DNA of 64,000 nt from Nipponacmea schrenckii (taxonomy: Eukaryota; Mollusca; Gastropoda; Lottiidae): positions 248,001 to 312,000 of the forward strand of contig CM060202.1 of the NCBI GenBank assembly GCA_030562195.1, in the 5' to 3' direction. Positions within the stretch are counted from its first letter, which is position 1; every line of letters begins with the position of its first letter. Positions 32,871-44,380 of the stretch are shown in pieces. A model generated the notes under the pieces. The model was given only the letters and a program-made list of their open reading frames with translations. It did no database searches and had not been told where the DNA came from. The position numbers and the translations under genes are program-made.

Positions 32871-35235
32871 AATGATATAAATTTGGTTACCGTTTTGGTT
32901 GAGTTGTTACCGTTGCGACTAATAAAATTTGTTACCGTTTTAACTGGTATTCAAATTTACATAGTATTTTCTTACCTGCATCAAAACTATAATAAAGTAC
33001 CAAAATATGTTAATGTATAAACCCTTAAATTGTGTAAATTTTACTTTGCTTTTTAGCATCATTACCTATATCGTGTTTCGATTATTAATCGATTGTATAA
33101 TCGATTAGATCTATGCCTCACAGATTATTCTGATTAATCGATTATTTTTTTTTTTTTGATTGCCCAACACTATTATAGACTATTCTACATCTACATATAT
33201 TGAGATATATATTTTGCCATACAAAATTTATATGGTAAATAGTCAATTTTTTTAGGTGCCATTTTGACCAGGCCCAGGGGCCATTTTGACCATATCCCAA
33301 TAGTCACAACAATGATTTACGGTAGGCCTACATAATTTGACATGAACGCATCCTCAAAGAGAGTACCGGTAACCCACTTTACTTTAAAATCTCCATAATA
33401 ATTATATTTACAAATAATAACAGTTAGGATTTTCCTCTACCCAATGGCATTCTGCGAAAAAGGTTGGCACATTTCAATTCTGTAAAATATTGAACTAAGG
33501 CTGCAACGGTTAAACGTTTAAACGTAAACGTTTAGACCAGTGCCAGTAAACATTTAGAAAATGATTAATCGTTTAAACGAAAATAACGAAGACAGTGATT
33601 TGATATTTCTTCACCACTTTCAACGTCGTACGATCAGAGTACTTAATTGACTATCTTGAAATGCCCCCTGAATAGCCCGTACGTTTAAAACACAAGTAGA
33701 ATTAAGGATCTAAATATAGACCTGTCTTTGCGTTCTTACTGTAATCTTGCATTCCTCGTTAAATTACAGGACAAAGAGTAAATAATTATAGGCTTATAAG
33801 TACGCAAACTTAATCACACATCTGTGTTGATTCCGTATAACTTCGCATTTATTTCCTCCTACAATTTCAAGTCTACTTTCAATTTGTTTGTATCACTACA
33901 CTGTCACATGACGTTCCGTTAAATAAAATGGCAGATAACACTCACGATTCATCCTAAATTTATACGATAATCTATCTCCATTACAGACAACAATACAACA
34001 GCAAATCTTATACTATTCCTTTAGAAATATTCGGCTTTACTTTTGCATTTTGTGTGGAGGTTTAGTATCTCTTAACACCTCCGACTCGGACATTGTGTAG
34101 CTTTGGACCAACCAAACCCAAACGTTTAAACGGTACAGTGCTTCGGAACCTTGCAATAAATGGGCTGAGTCCACAAATATTGAAAAAGCTATTTCAGTTG
34201 CAACAAGTGGCCACCTTGGATACAAAAGCTCAAAATATGCACATAAACACCAAAAACCAAATTTTGTGAACGTTTCCCTTTAAATCATCAAATGCACTGA
34301 ATGACCAACTTTTTAGTCTGAAAATAAGACAAAATAACTAATCTCTAACTACAATAATTCTCCACAAATACACATACATAATCCTTAAAAGATACACAGA
34401 AGGTAGCTCACATCACTCCAACCTTAGTTTTCCAATAATAGGCACCTATAAGCCACACTTCCTTGATTTTATGGCAAGTACAACACATGGTAAAGAAAAT
34501 GGCGGACAATATGGCGGCTCTTCAATCTGTCAAAAATGACTAAAATGTACACTAATCCCACTGATTTCCAGAACACATACATCCATACACACAAGCTTGA
34601 AGCTAGGACTCTCTTCTTTTCGATAGTACAAAAGTGCCTTACACAGATTCAACTGTCACTAATCGGTCACTAATAGCCTACCAATTTTCACATCACGGTT
34701 CACATTTGTTGACACGAAGCTTCGTGCTCGATGCACCACATTTCCTTGTGCATGGCAATACAACCCAAACAGTTCATCTTTTTACGCTGGAAAATAAGCG
34801 TTGAGAATAATTGATGCATTTAAAAACTGACTGAAACGAAAACTTCATTTAAAACATCAAAACCACACAGAAGTCTTTGATGTGCGTAGGTCCTCGTTCG
34901 TAGGGAGTCAATCGGTATTTCTCAAGGAAAATGTCAACATTGACGAAATGGGAAAGATCGGGAAACTGACATGAGGTTACATTATGCAATCCTTTAACTT
35001 TGATGTACATGGAATAATACAATCAGTATAAAAAGGAAATAAATATCTCGAAAATAAAAGAAATTTACCTTCAAACAGGAAACTGTGAATGTAAACATAC
35101 TGATCACATGATGGTGCAATTCGCACAAGTTTTGTTTATAAAGTTTCAAAATTATTCACCAAAAATATTTTTTGGACATATTTTTATATAAACGGTGATA
35201 ATTTACCTAATAAAACATTTATATGTCATTGTATA
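32871..35235. other. Mostly unrecognised sequence
   Basis: AAGGCTGCAACGGTTAAACG at 33497 shares its outer part with the complement of 56299-56312 (hAT-like MITE end). A paired ATGGCGG start-like context lies at 34499-34520. The minus ORF at 34037-34225 has no recognisable domain. Confidence 0.3.
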
Positions 35236-35705
35236 TTAAAGGGGCCCAGGCTTGATTTTTAGGGGTCGTTTTGGGCCTTTGTTACATTTAAACAGTCTTC
35301 AGAAATACTCAAGCTCTAAGAAAATCGCAAAATACCTTGAAATATACCTCAAACAAAAAATTTCACTTTTCATTTTTTTCCATGCTGTACGCGGCTGGTC
35401 TCCAGTCAGTCTGAAAATTGTGTGTCCTGTTGACAAAGTCTACAATTGAAAATGCGTTGTAGTCTATTTATATTGATAACCGCTATTGATTACTCTTTGA
35501 TTATCAAGACGAACCGTTTTCCAATATGGCAGGACATTCGTAATATCTTAAGGCATTATGGTTTTTCAAACACGGATAATTATGGATACACATGGATTTG
35601 AAGGTAAGCTCTTTAGACTATTTCTGATTATCTAAGCAAAAGATTTCATGTGTTTGAGGCTGTCAGATGATTGTCCGAAACAAATAAAGCCTGGGCCCCT
35701 TTTAA
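35236..35705 (-). mobile_element. TTAA-flanked MITE family 1, copy 3 (inverted)
   Basis: Ends TTAAAGGGGCCCAGGCTTG and GCCTGGGCCCCTTTTAA. Reverse orientation relative to copies 1 and 2. Confidence 0.85.
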
Positions 35706-36055
35706 AAAAAAATGTTTTAGTATTTACCACATGTGTTTGAGACAGTCCAAAGAGGTCATAAAAATATGTAACACTAAAGCCTTGGGTGGACAGATTAGGT
35801 CCACCTCCTTGCCAATGAGTTACTCCTGTAAACGAACGCAAATTATAGTCAAGCTATATTCAGTTATTAACCTAAACCATGTAAACTTAAGTTTTCGAAA
35901 CATCAGTTCTTGCAAGTTTTGGAAGCATGTGGAATCAGGTGCTAGGCCCCTACGATGGGAACTATAAAATGTGTGGCCTAGGTTAGAGGCCTATCTATAA
36001 AAGAGACTTTTGAGTCCACATATAACTCAATAAGTAAATATGGACCCATGTAATA
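35706..36055. other. Spacer, nothing recognised
   Basis: A 98-residue plus ORF (35671-35967) starts inside the MITE and has no known domain. Confidence 0.3.
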
Positions 36056-37304
36056 AGATAGCTTGCCAGGCAAGGTAACATACGCCCACTTCAGCAAAAA
36101 GAATATTCCATGTTTTTTCATTTAATCCAGGGCAATAACTCATAAACCGACATCTGGAATCGCACCATTTTTGAACTTGTCCAAGATGTTATTAAGATGA
36201 ATACACATACCAAGTTTCATTCAAATCGGATAAAAACTACAGCTTCTATTGCGAACACAAGTAAATTTTAACATTTTCTCATTTAATCAAGGGCAATAAC
36301 TCATAAACAGGCATCTGGCGAGACATTATCAAAATGAATACACATACCAAGTTTCATTCATATCGGATGAAAACTATAGCTTCTATAGCTTCTATTGCAT
36401 ACACAAGTACATTTTAATGTTTTTTCATTTAATCAAGGGCCATAACTCATAAACCGACATCCTGAATCGTGCCATTTTCGAATTTGTCTGAGATATTATC
36501 AAGATGAATACACATGCTAAGTTTCATTAAAATCGGATGCAAACTATATCTTCTATTGTGTACACAAGTAAAAATTAACGTTTTTTTCATTTAATCAAGG
36601 GCCATAACTCATTAACCGGCATCTGGAATCGTGCCATTTTCGAACTTGTCCGAGATATTATCAAGATGAATACACATACCAAGTTTCATTCAAATCGGAT
36701 GAAAACTACAGCTTCTATTGCATACACAAGTAAATTTTAACGTTTTTTCATTTAATCAAGGGCCATAACTCATAAACCGACATCTGGAATCGTGCCATTT
36801 TCAAACTTGTCCGAGATATTATTAAGATGAATACACATACCAAGTTTCATTCAAATTAGATGAAAACTACAGCTTCTATTGCCTACACAAATAAATTTTA
36901 ATGTTTTTCCATTTAATCAGGGGCCATAACTCATAAACCGACATATGGAATCGTGCCATTTTCGAACTTGTCCGAGATATTATCAAGATGAATACACATA
37001 CAAAGTTTCATTCAAATCGGATAAAAACTACAGCTTCTATTGCGCACACAAGTAAATTTTAACGTTTTTTCATTTAATCAAGGGCCCAAACTCATAAACC
37101 GACATCTGGAATCGTGTCATTTTCGAACTTGTCCGAGATATTATCAAGATGAATACACATGCCAAGTTTCATTCCAATCGGATAAAAACTCTGGCCTGTA
37201 TCGCATACACAAGTAATTGTTGACGGATGGACGGACGGACGTACGGACGGACCGACGGACCGGGGTGATGGCAATATACGTCCACATTTTCATGTGGGCG
37301 TATA
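36056..37304 (+). mobile_element. Pearl-like element 8, complete
   Basis: Left end CTTGCCAGGCAAGG and ATACGCCCAC. Seven monomers of a distinct subtype of about 155 bp (TTTAATCAAGGGCCATAACTC, GAATACACATACCAAGTTTC), a GACGGACGGACG tract at 37210-37260 and a terminal hairpin. Confidence 0.85.
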
Positions 37305-38505
37305 ATGAATATTTCTCCAAAACAAGAAATGAAAAGTAAGGATTTCTTCTTCAGTTACGAATATGACAATGAGAGAAATTTTTACTTGAACCATAGTCTT
37401 CAATAGTGATGGTTATTAAGTCACCTCTTTGACAACGTGACCGAAGTAACACGATTTCTCTGTGCAACAATCTATAAAACGGCACGCGACAGTCGTATGA
37501 ACAAAGAATCACAGAAGAAGGACAGTTACAGAAGAAGAACGAAGAATTAATACACAGAAGAAGCCATAGCAGGTCGATCCTTACTCAACGTCTGCAATAG
37601 TTGTTACACCATACCTACGTAGGCCTACCAGGCAGTCAGTCAGTATGATATTGTCTTACAGGTGAGGATTGCTATTCACAAATGGAAAGGAAACTTCATA
37701 AAATTTTGAACAAGGAAAGCTGCATTCCGAAGGAAAATAAGGTATACACACCATTACTTTTCACAGATAGCATGGGGAATCATTTAGAGTTTAGTAGATC
37801 TAGGCCCAGATCTGCTACTGCTAGGCCTAATGACAGTAATGATGTTGAAGGACTCCCATGCCCTTGACTATCTGCGATAATCTTGCAGAGGAGATTGGGT
37901 TCCGGGTCCCCCTGTGTATGTTTGGCTTGGAACCTGTGACTTGACATCCAAGGACAAATTTGGCTTTATCAGTATCTCTTGACAATTCATAAGTCAGGGA
38001 TATAGCTGACAAATATCAGCAGATTGTTCAAGTACCCTTACTTCTCCATATTTCTGAGGAACCAGAAGAGGTACCATAAATATCTATCAGTTTTCGATGA
38101 CCAAGACCGCCAACTGGTAGCTAAAATTTCTGAACTGGACACAATCCTCAGATCTATAAATAATTACATTGGAAGTCATTCTCATTATTTCTGCGTGGAT
38201 CTTTACAGGGTGTCTAAAGCGTGCAGAAAAAGATCGCAGATCAGGCTACCAAAGACTGCTGGATCTAGATTTTTGTTACCACTCGTAGGGTGTTTGAAAT
38301 TGCAATCATACTGTGAGGGTGTCCTTCGCTGGTGTGTTTGTTTATTACTTTCATCCTGCATTGGTCATTGAAGTGAAAATCCAAATTGCTGATAAATATA
38401 TCAACAAATACTGAGACTGGATATAAGCCCCTAGCAGGATTTTGAACATAGCAATTTGATTGTACAACTCCTGTTTTGGTTACTATCTTGTTTATCCTGA
38501 ATTAG
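37305..38505. other. Region before the Mutator-like exon
   Basis: Contains open stretches (37682-37867, 38024-38371 plus) without recognised domains. They could be earlier exons of the Mutator-like gene, but nothing supports that beyond position and strand. Confidence 0.25.
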
Positions 38506-38738
38506 ACCAAAAAGCATCATGGCTATCAACTGAGGAAAGAGTTACAGAGCTTTAAATTGACCACAACACCCACATCATCTGGTTCGAAGTGGTACGACAT
38601 AAACCTCCATGCTGTATGGGGAAGTATGGCGACAGGAAGTGGCCACTGCCATTTGAGTGAATGTATGGGAACAATGGGAATTCCTAGCATGTCTACACAT
38701 ACTTTTTCGTCCATCGAACATGAAATTAGTAAATGGTG
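38506..38738 (+). pseudogene. Internal exon of a Mutator-like transposase
   Basis: The segment is open in one frame between an acceptor-like site (TTTATCCTGAATTAG|A) and a donor (GGTG|GTATGT). It encodes SKWYDINLHAVWGSMATGSG, a Cys-containing ECMGTMGIPSMS stretch and a FSSIEHEISKWW helix. In the Mutator-like transposase domain the entry segment has V/I-N-x-x-x-V-W-G-x-x-x-T-G-x-G followed by L-x-x-x-x-x-P-x-M-S-x-x-T-F, which this matches in order. The catalytic part would lie in later exons; none was recognised before 39.8 kb. I mark it as a pseudogene because no partner exon is visible. Confidence 0.5.
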
Positions 38739-39815
38739 GTATGTTCTTATTTGGAAATCTTATCTCTTTTGTTTTGCCATAAATTCAGACTTTTTGCTAG
38801 AAATTAATATGGAGAACGTAATATCTCTTTCAAAAAGTGAAACCACTACATTATCTTACTGGACTGAATTGCGCGTTTTTCACGAAAAGTATTAGAAAAT
38901 GGTTAAAAAATGGCCATCATTGCTCTGCATGCCCTTATCCATTTTTTCGTTAAAGCATTGTTTCAAATGATTTAAATACATCACAATTTTCATGGGAAGC
39001 TATGAAAACATCAAATTAATCATAAATTATCCAAAAATTAATTTAAAAAGTAGCTAGGACAAATGTCCACTCCGTAATAGTGAAATCCTATACTGCTGCT
39101 ACTTTATGAAAGTAAAATTTCGAACTCAAGAGCATAGACAGTTTCAAATGTTTATTTGTCATAAAATATGATATTTTATCTAACTAAATTCTACAATTTG
39201 TCAGAATTTTGTTTAAATACATCTCAGAAATAAAGAAAAAACCTCATGTAATTAAATTTCAAAATACAATGTCTTTAACGTAATCATGAAAATTAAGGGA
39301 TATCACCCTCAGTAATATTTAACCTAGGGGGCAGCATCATCACTGTTAATAATCACAAGACAGTTATCTCCCTTTACAGTCCAACACACAAGTCTGCAGG
39401 TTCAGTTTGGTCTGATATGGTCACTGAGTTCGATAGTTTTATAATAAGATGATAATTTGTTCACTGTCATCATTTAAATTGAAAAGTACACATTCCATAC
39501 TGGGCAGAAATGAAACTTGATACTTTTATTGCTATGGAAAGAAATGCCCTAGTATAAGAATTTGGTCAAAGTGATCAGAACTGAGTTTAAGACAATACTG
39601 TGAACTTGAAGATAAAATTCAGATGTGTAGAAAATATTTGACTAATATATAAAAAAATCATCTGAAATTATCTGAATCCCTTTTGGAATAGTCCTAGTCC
39701 TTTTGGAATTATATATTTATTCTTAATACCAATACAATTTAAAACACTTTTTAAGGATATTATGCATTTCAACAAATTGATGCATGATTCGAACATTATT
39801 CAAACTTAAGTATTT
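38739..39815. other. Spacer left of the transposon, nothing recognised
   Basis: AT-rich, no ORF or repeat supported. Confidence 0.3.
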
Positions 39816-39972
39816 GAAGAGTTTGGTTCCAAAACGAAATAAACGCCATTTTGGTCTTTTTTAGTTATCCGTATTTTTCATATATCTGATGTAATATCTA
39901 TCCCTATTGAGATCAATTTTGTAAAAATTCGAGAAAAAAAATTGTTTGTGAATGTGCCCAAATTTGCTTTTT

Positions 39973-40004
39973 TTCCAAAACGAATTTAACGCCACACCAT
40001 TTTG
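39973..40004 (+). promoter_or_regulatory. Left subterminal copy of the TIR core
   Basis: TTCCAAAACGAATTTAACGC, then CACACCATTTTG, repeats the TIR pattern (TTCCAAAACGAAATAAACGC, CATTTTGG). Candidate transposase-binding site, close upstream of the gene. Confidence 0.5.
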
Positions 40005-40087
40005 TTTACAAAATGACATATTTCCACCAGCCAATCACAATCGTCGATACTAAATCTTTTTGACCAATCATTGCCGTTGAAACAAAT

Positions 40088-40104
40088 TCTAAGATGGCGG
40101 CGCC
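40088..40104 (+). promoter_or_regulatory. YY1-like motif over the start codon
   Basis: CTAAGATGGCGGCGCCC contains the AAGATGGCGGC consensus of YY1 sites, which often overlap start codons in animal genes. It also gives a good initiation context (A at -3, G at +4). Confidence 0.5.
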
Positions 40105-42570
40105 CTTAGAAACAGCGGTAGTGGGCATAAATAATTTTGATGAAACATCTGAGCCCGTAAGGCCCACATCACTTGGTAAAAAGCGCACACCAAACAAAGA
40201 AAATCACGCCAAGGAAATTGCAAAGCGCAGACGCCATTCTGGTACTAATGTTTTACCTCAAATAAACTGCAACCATAACAGTAACGAAAGATCTAATAAT
40301 ACCAATAACAATAATGGTGTTCTACATGAACGAGACCAAAATAGATCGGAGTCTACTTCTACTTCTAAAGTTTGTGAAGCTTCACGCTTAACTAAAGAAG
40401 ATATAGATTATAACTTCAGTAATTTCTACAAAGATCCAAATAAAATCCGACAGGATGAACTTGTCTTGCAACTGATTAGTTTTGAAGATGTGAAACGAAG
40501 GAGAGGGGCAGGAAATGTCAGAAGAAAGGAAAGAGATTTTACTGTTAGGTACAGTTTAAAAAGAAAATCAAGTGCTGTTAAAATAAATGTTTGTAAAAAG
40601 ACATTCATCAGTGTATTAGGTATGTATTGTTTTGGTTCAATTTTGTCAAAGTACCAAGGTCTTTGCTCTCAAGGAACTGTGTAACTAGGTCTAGATCTAT
40701 ATAGGCCTATAGGCCATATTATGTAGCATGTGTTGGACATGCAAAAGTATGCTAAAATCCTGGGCTTATTTGACTAAGGAAATGAAATGGGTTTAACGTC
40801 CTACTGTTTTGCACTTTATTGAGGCTAATGAGGACGGGCATACGTCATGCAGTGTGCAATGAAGAAAATTTTGCAAGGAAAGCTGCGATAAACCTACTCT
40901 TCTTCGATTTCCGACTGTCGAGGGATCTTTTACGTGCACTGCCGGTAGCACATGGGCTTGGTTTCTTGTCCCATCCGAACGATTAGCCGCTTTTCCTTGC
41001 CAGCCTTTCCGACGTGCGTAACTGACAAGGGGAACCAAGGTGGAAAAATCCTTAAGAACTTTAGCAACCTGACCAGGATTCTATCCCGGACCTCCTGGTT
41101 AGTGAGCAAGCGCCTAACTCACTGAGCCACCGCGAATCCTATTTGACTATGGTCAAATGATTTGAAATTCCTTATATTGTTACAGTTTTTTATTTAATTC
41201 ATTGTTGTTTCTTTTCAGGCCTAACTAATTCCAGGTGTTCAAGAATTGTTTCATACTATATTAAACATGGTGGAAGTCGACCAGAGACAAGAGGTGGAGC
41301 AAGAAATACTGAAGTTTACAAACAGAAGAAAGATGGTATAATAAGTCATATATCACAGTTCACATGCAGAGCAAGCCACTATGGACGCAGGGGGGCACCA
41401 GGAAGAAAATACCTTCCAGCAGAATTAAGTGTTGCCAAAATGCATAAAATGTTTGTTGACCAAAATCATATTGATGTTACATATTCTCTTTACTATAGTG
41501 TATTTCGGTATAATTTCAATTTAGGATTTGGAAGCCCTGCAACTGATATCTGCTCAACATGTCTGAAACACAAGTTACGACTTAAAAGCCCAGATGTTAG
41601 TGATCAAGACAAAAGAACTGAAACAGCTATGTTTCTCCTCCACCGCAGAAGGGCAAGGGTGTTTTATAATATTTTGAACGAAGTTGTCGATACAGAAACA
41701 TTATGTTTCGATATGATGGAGAATATGGTACTTCCCAAAACCCCTATAGGACAAAGTTATTACTCACGACAACTTTATCTTTATCTATTCGGTGTAATAA
41801 AACACAATGGTAAGGGTGGATCTCAAAGTAAAGATGATATAAATTTGTATGTTTGGGGTGAACATGAAAATTCTAAAGATTCAAATATGATTGCATCAGC
41901 TCTTACTCACTGTTTGCTTAGTCAATTAAGAGACATAATCCGTGATAAAAAAAGGTTAAGATTATTTAGTGATTCGTGCTATGGACAAAATAAGAACATG
42001 AATGTTATTTGTATGCTAATGGCTTTGAGAAAAAAGTATTTTCCAGATGTCGAGATTGATTTCACTTTCCCCGTGCGTGGTCACAGCTTCCTACCTGCTG
42101 ATCGTGTGTTTGGCAGAATTGAACAGGATTTAAAGAAACATGATAACATTCTATTACCTAGTCATTACCATGAGATTCTACGAAAACATGGAAAGCTATT
42201 TATTTATAATGAACACTGGAAAAGTTATGATTTCAAAAAAAGTGCTGCCTTGTGCCTGAAAAGTCCAAGGCCTTTCCGCATCAGTGATGCAAAGGTTCTT
42301 CAAATAAATAGTGATCAAATCGGATTCAAATCAACATACAATGCCGCATTTGAAGTATTTTCTATTCTCAAACGTGGAAAAAGCTGGAATGAATTTAATC
42401 CAGGAGTTCTGCCATCATCATCTACTGTTAAAGCTGAAAAGAAAGCAGATGTGTTGAAACTTTTAGATGAAATTGGTGTCTCTAATCAAATTAGAAGGTT
42501 TTATAATGATGCTCTTGTTTTATGTGATGATAAGAAGAGTGCTGATGAGTTTGATGATGAAGAAGATTAA
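40094..42570 (+). CDS. DUF7869-like, RNase-H-fold (DDE-type) transposase, two exons, intact
   Basis: Exon 1 is 40094-40619 and exon 2 is 41219-42570. The donor TTAG|GTATGT and acceptor TTTTCAG|GC join in frame to give 625 codons. Residues 1-110 are low-complexity and basic, rich in Asn/Ser. Residues 110-250 hold a conserved-looking Lys/Arg-rich region with ICSTC (Cys 287 and 290) shortly after. The core has FDMMEN (Asp 340), FSDSCYGQNKN (Asp 427) and RGHSFLPADRVFGRIE (His 464, Asp 470, Glu 477). This order and spacing are typical of DDE/D nucleases, and the last motifs match animal proteins I know as DUF7869. The C-terminus is acidic. The gene sits inside matching inverted repeats, so it is probably the element's own transposase, although co-option by the host is possible. 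Start: strong context and no upstream in-frame alternative noticed. The catalytic assignment is inferred. Confidence 0.8.
40620..41218 (+). other. Intron of the DUF7869-like gene
   Basis: 599 bp with GTATGT at the 5' end and a pyrimidine-rich CTTTTCAG at the 3' end, phase 1. It contains an antisense SINE. Confidence 0.85.
40788..41141 (-). mobile_element. tRNA-derived SINE in the intron
   Basis: The minus strand reads GGTGGCTCAGTGAGTTAGG (Box A, about 41131-41113) and GGATAGAATCC (Box B, 41087-41077), followed by an unrelated body. Antisense to the host gene. Confidence 0.7.
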
Positions 42571-42924
42571 GTCATGCGAGCTCTTAGATAAAAATAGTAC
42601 CTGGAACTATTTACACTCTGATTCATTTTCGTGTAAAATCTCTTCTGGATGCCATAACAAGTAACTTAATGAAGTTATAATTGCATGACATAGGATTTTT
42701 AAGAATATTCCGGTTTAGATTTTTAGATTTTTAAGTACCGGTAATTTGTTGTTTCTTGCTGAATTTTAATTGTTTTTAATTTTTAAGGTATTAAGCTCAT
42801 AAGCTTATTCAATTTATTGTTGTTATTATTAAAATTGTTTTAAATTCTCTTTAAGCTTATTGATAATTTTTACCAGACAAAATATTTATCACATTGAAGC
42901 GCAATTACATTGAAGTAATTAATG
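42571..42924. other. 3' flank of the DUF7869-like gene
   Basis: AT-rich; no clear AATAAA within 350 bp. The nearest is at about 44027, beyond the minisatellite. Confidence 0.4.
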
Positions 42925-43985
42925 CTCCACTATGATGGGTAATGTGGCCAGTGTCTCAAGTGAGGCAAGGGCATGCTCAACCTCAGCTCCACTATGATGG
43001 GTAATGTGGCTGGTGTCTCAAGTGAGGCAGGGCATGCTCAACCTCAGCTCCACTATGATGGGTAATGTGGCCAGTGTGTCAAGTGAGGCAGGGCATGCTC
43101 AACCTCAGCTAGACTATGATGGGTAATGTGGCTGGTGTCTCAAGTGAGGCAGGGCATGCTCAACCTCAGCTCCACTATGATGGGTAATGTGGCTGGTGTC
43201 TCAAGTGAGGCAGGGCATGCTCAACCTCAGCTCCACTATGATGGGTAATGTGGCCAGTGTCTCAAGTGAGGCAGGGCATGCTCAACCTCAGCTCCACTAT
43301 GATGGGTAATGTGGCTGGTGTCTCAAGTGAGGCAGGGCATGCTCAACCTCAGCTCCACTATGATGGGTAATGTGGCCAGTGTCTCAAGTGAGGCAGGGCA
43401 TGCTCAATCTCAGCTCCACTATGATGGGTAATGTGGGCAGTGTCTCAAGTGAGGCAGGGCATGCTCAACCTCAGCTCCACTATGATGGGTAATGTGGCCG
43501 GTGCGTCAAGTGAGGCAGGGCATGCTCAACCTCAGCTCCACTATGATGGGTAATGTGGCCAGTGTCTCAAGTGAGGCAGGGCATGCTCAACCTCAGCTCC
43601 ACTATGATGGGTAATGTGGCCAGTGTCTCAAGTGAGGCAGGGCATGCTCAACCCCAGCTCCACTATGATGGGTAATGTGGCTGGTGTCTCAAGTGAGGCA
43701 GGGCATGCTCAACCTCAGCTCCACTATGATGGGTAATGTGGCCAGTGTGTCAAGTGAGGCAGGGCATGCTCAACCTCAGCTAGACTATGATGGGTAATGT
43801 GGCTGGTGTCTCAAGTGAGGCAGGGCATGCTCAACCTCAGCTCCACTATGATGGGTAATGTGGCCGGTGCGTCAAGTGAGGCAGGGCATGCTCAACCTCA
43901 GCTCCACTATGATGGGTAATGTGGCCGGTGTTTCAAGTGAGGCAGGGCATGCTCAACCTCAGCTCCACTATGATGGGTATGCTCA
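42925..43985 (+). repeat. 61-bp minisatellite, about 17 copies
   Basis: Unit CTCCACTATGATGGGTAATG plus TGGCCAGTGT, CTCAAGTGAG, GCAGGGCATG and CTCAACCTCAG. Copies differ mainly at CCAGTG/CTGGTG/CCGGTG and CTCC/CTAG. Higher-order pairing of variants is visible (the CTAG unit recurs after the same GTGTGTC neighbour). The array is inside the transposon. Confidence 0.95.
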
Positions 43986-44049
43986 CCCTCCAGAACACGT
44001 TGTGGAATGGATTCATCCCATTTTGTAATAAAACTTATTGATACACCTC

Positions 44050-44185
44050 CTTCTTATCAACAAAAGTGGATATATTTCATTTTGGAACAAAAATGGTGGA
44101 TATAATTCATTTTGGAACCAAAATGGTGGATATAATTCATTTTGGAACCAAAATGATGGATATAATTCATTTTGGAACGAAACCA
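44050..44185 (-). repeat. Right subterminal array of the TIR core, 30-bp units
   Basis: On the minus strand the unit is GGTTCCAAAATGAATTATAT plus CCACCATTTT, in about four copies. It is the internal part of the right TIR (GGTTCCAAAACGAGATATAT, CCATTTT). Candidate multiple transposase-binding sites. The ORF across it is an artefact. Confidence 0.8.
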
Positions 44186-44380
44186 ATTTTGAATTCCTTA
44201 AATCTCAATAAATCATCAAAGAGGATTTATGGGTCGAAGGCACCTTAAAACTATATATTTCAACTTAATATTTTTGATTAAACTTCACTCCCACTTTTGA
44301 TGGTAGCGTTCGAAATAGAAAATCACAATTTACTGAAAACTGCTAAAATGGATATATCTCGTTTTGGAACCAAACTCTTC

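Larger units (their letters stand above)
39816..44380 (+). mobile_element. Complete TIR-flanked DNA transposon carrying the DUF7869-like gene
   Basis: GAAGAGTTTGGTTCCAAAAC and two further bases at 39816-39837 are exactly repeated in inverse complement at 44359-44380. Weaker pairing extends about 17 bp inward (...CCATTTT on both sides). ATTT precedes the left end and follows the right end, a possible 4-bp target duplication. One two-exon gene, a 61-bp minisatellite and arrays of the TIR core lie between. Length 4565 bp. Confidence 0.75.

Noticed and set aside
33494..34140. hAT MITE starting AAGGCTGCAACGGTT
   Set aside because: Only one end is convincing; the AAACGTTTAAACG palindromes near 33510 and 34122 do not give matching termini.
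35252..35449. ORF shared with 25585-25770
   Set aside because: It is the interior of TTAA MITE family 1, repeated because the MITE is repeated.
42925..43985. CRISPR-like array
   Set aside because: Units are contiguous with no unique spacers, in an animal genome; it is a minisatellite.
44066..44248. Plus ORF with repeated DIIHFGTKM units
   Set aside because: Translation of the 30-bp subterminal repeat of the transposon.
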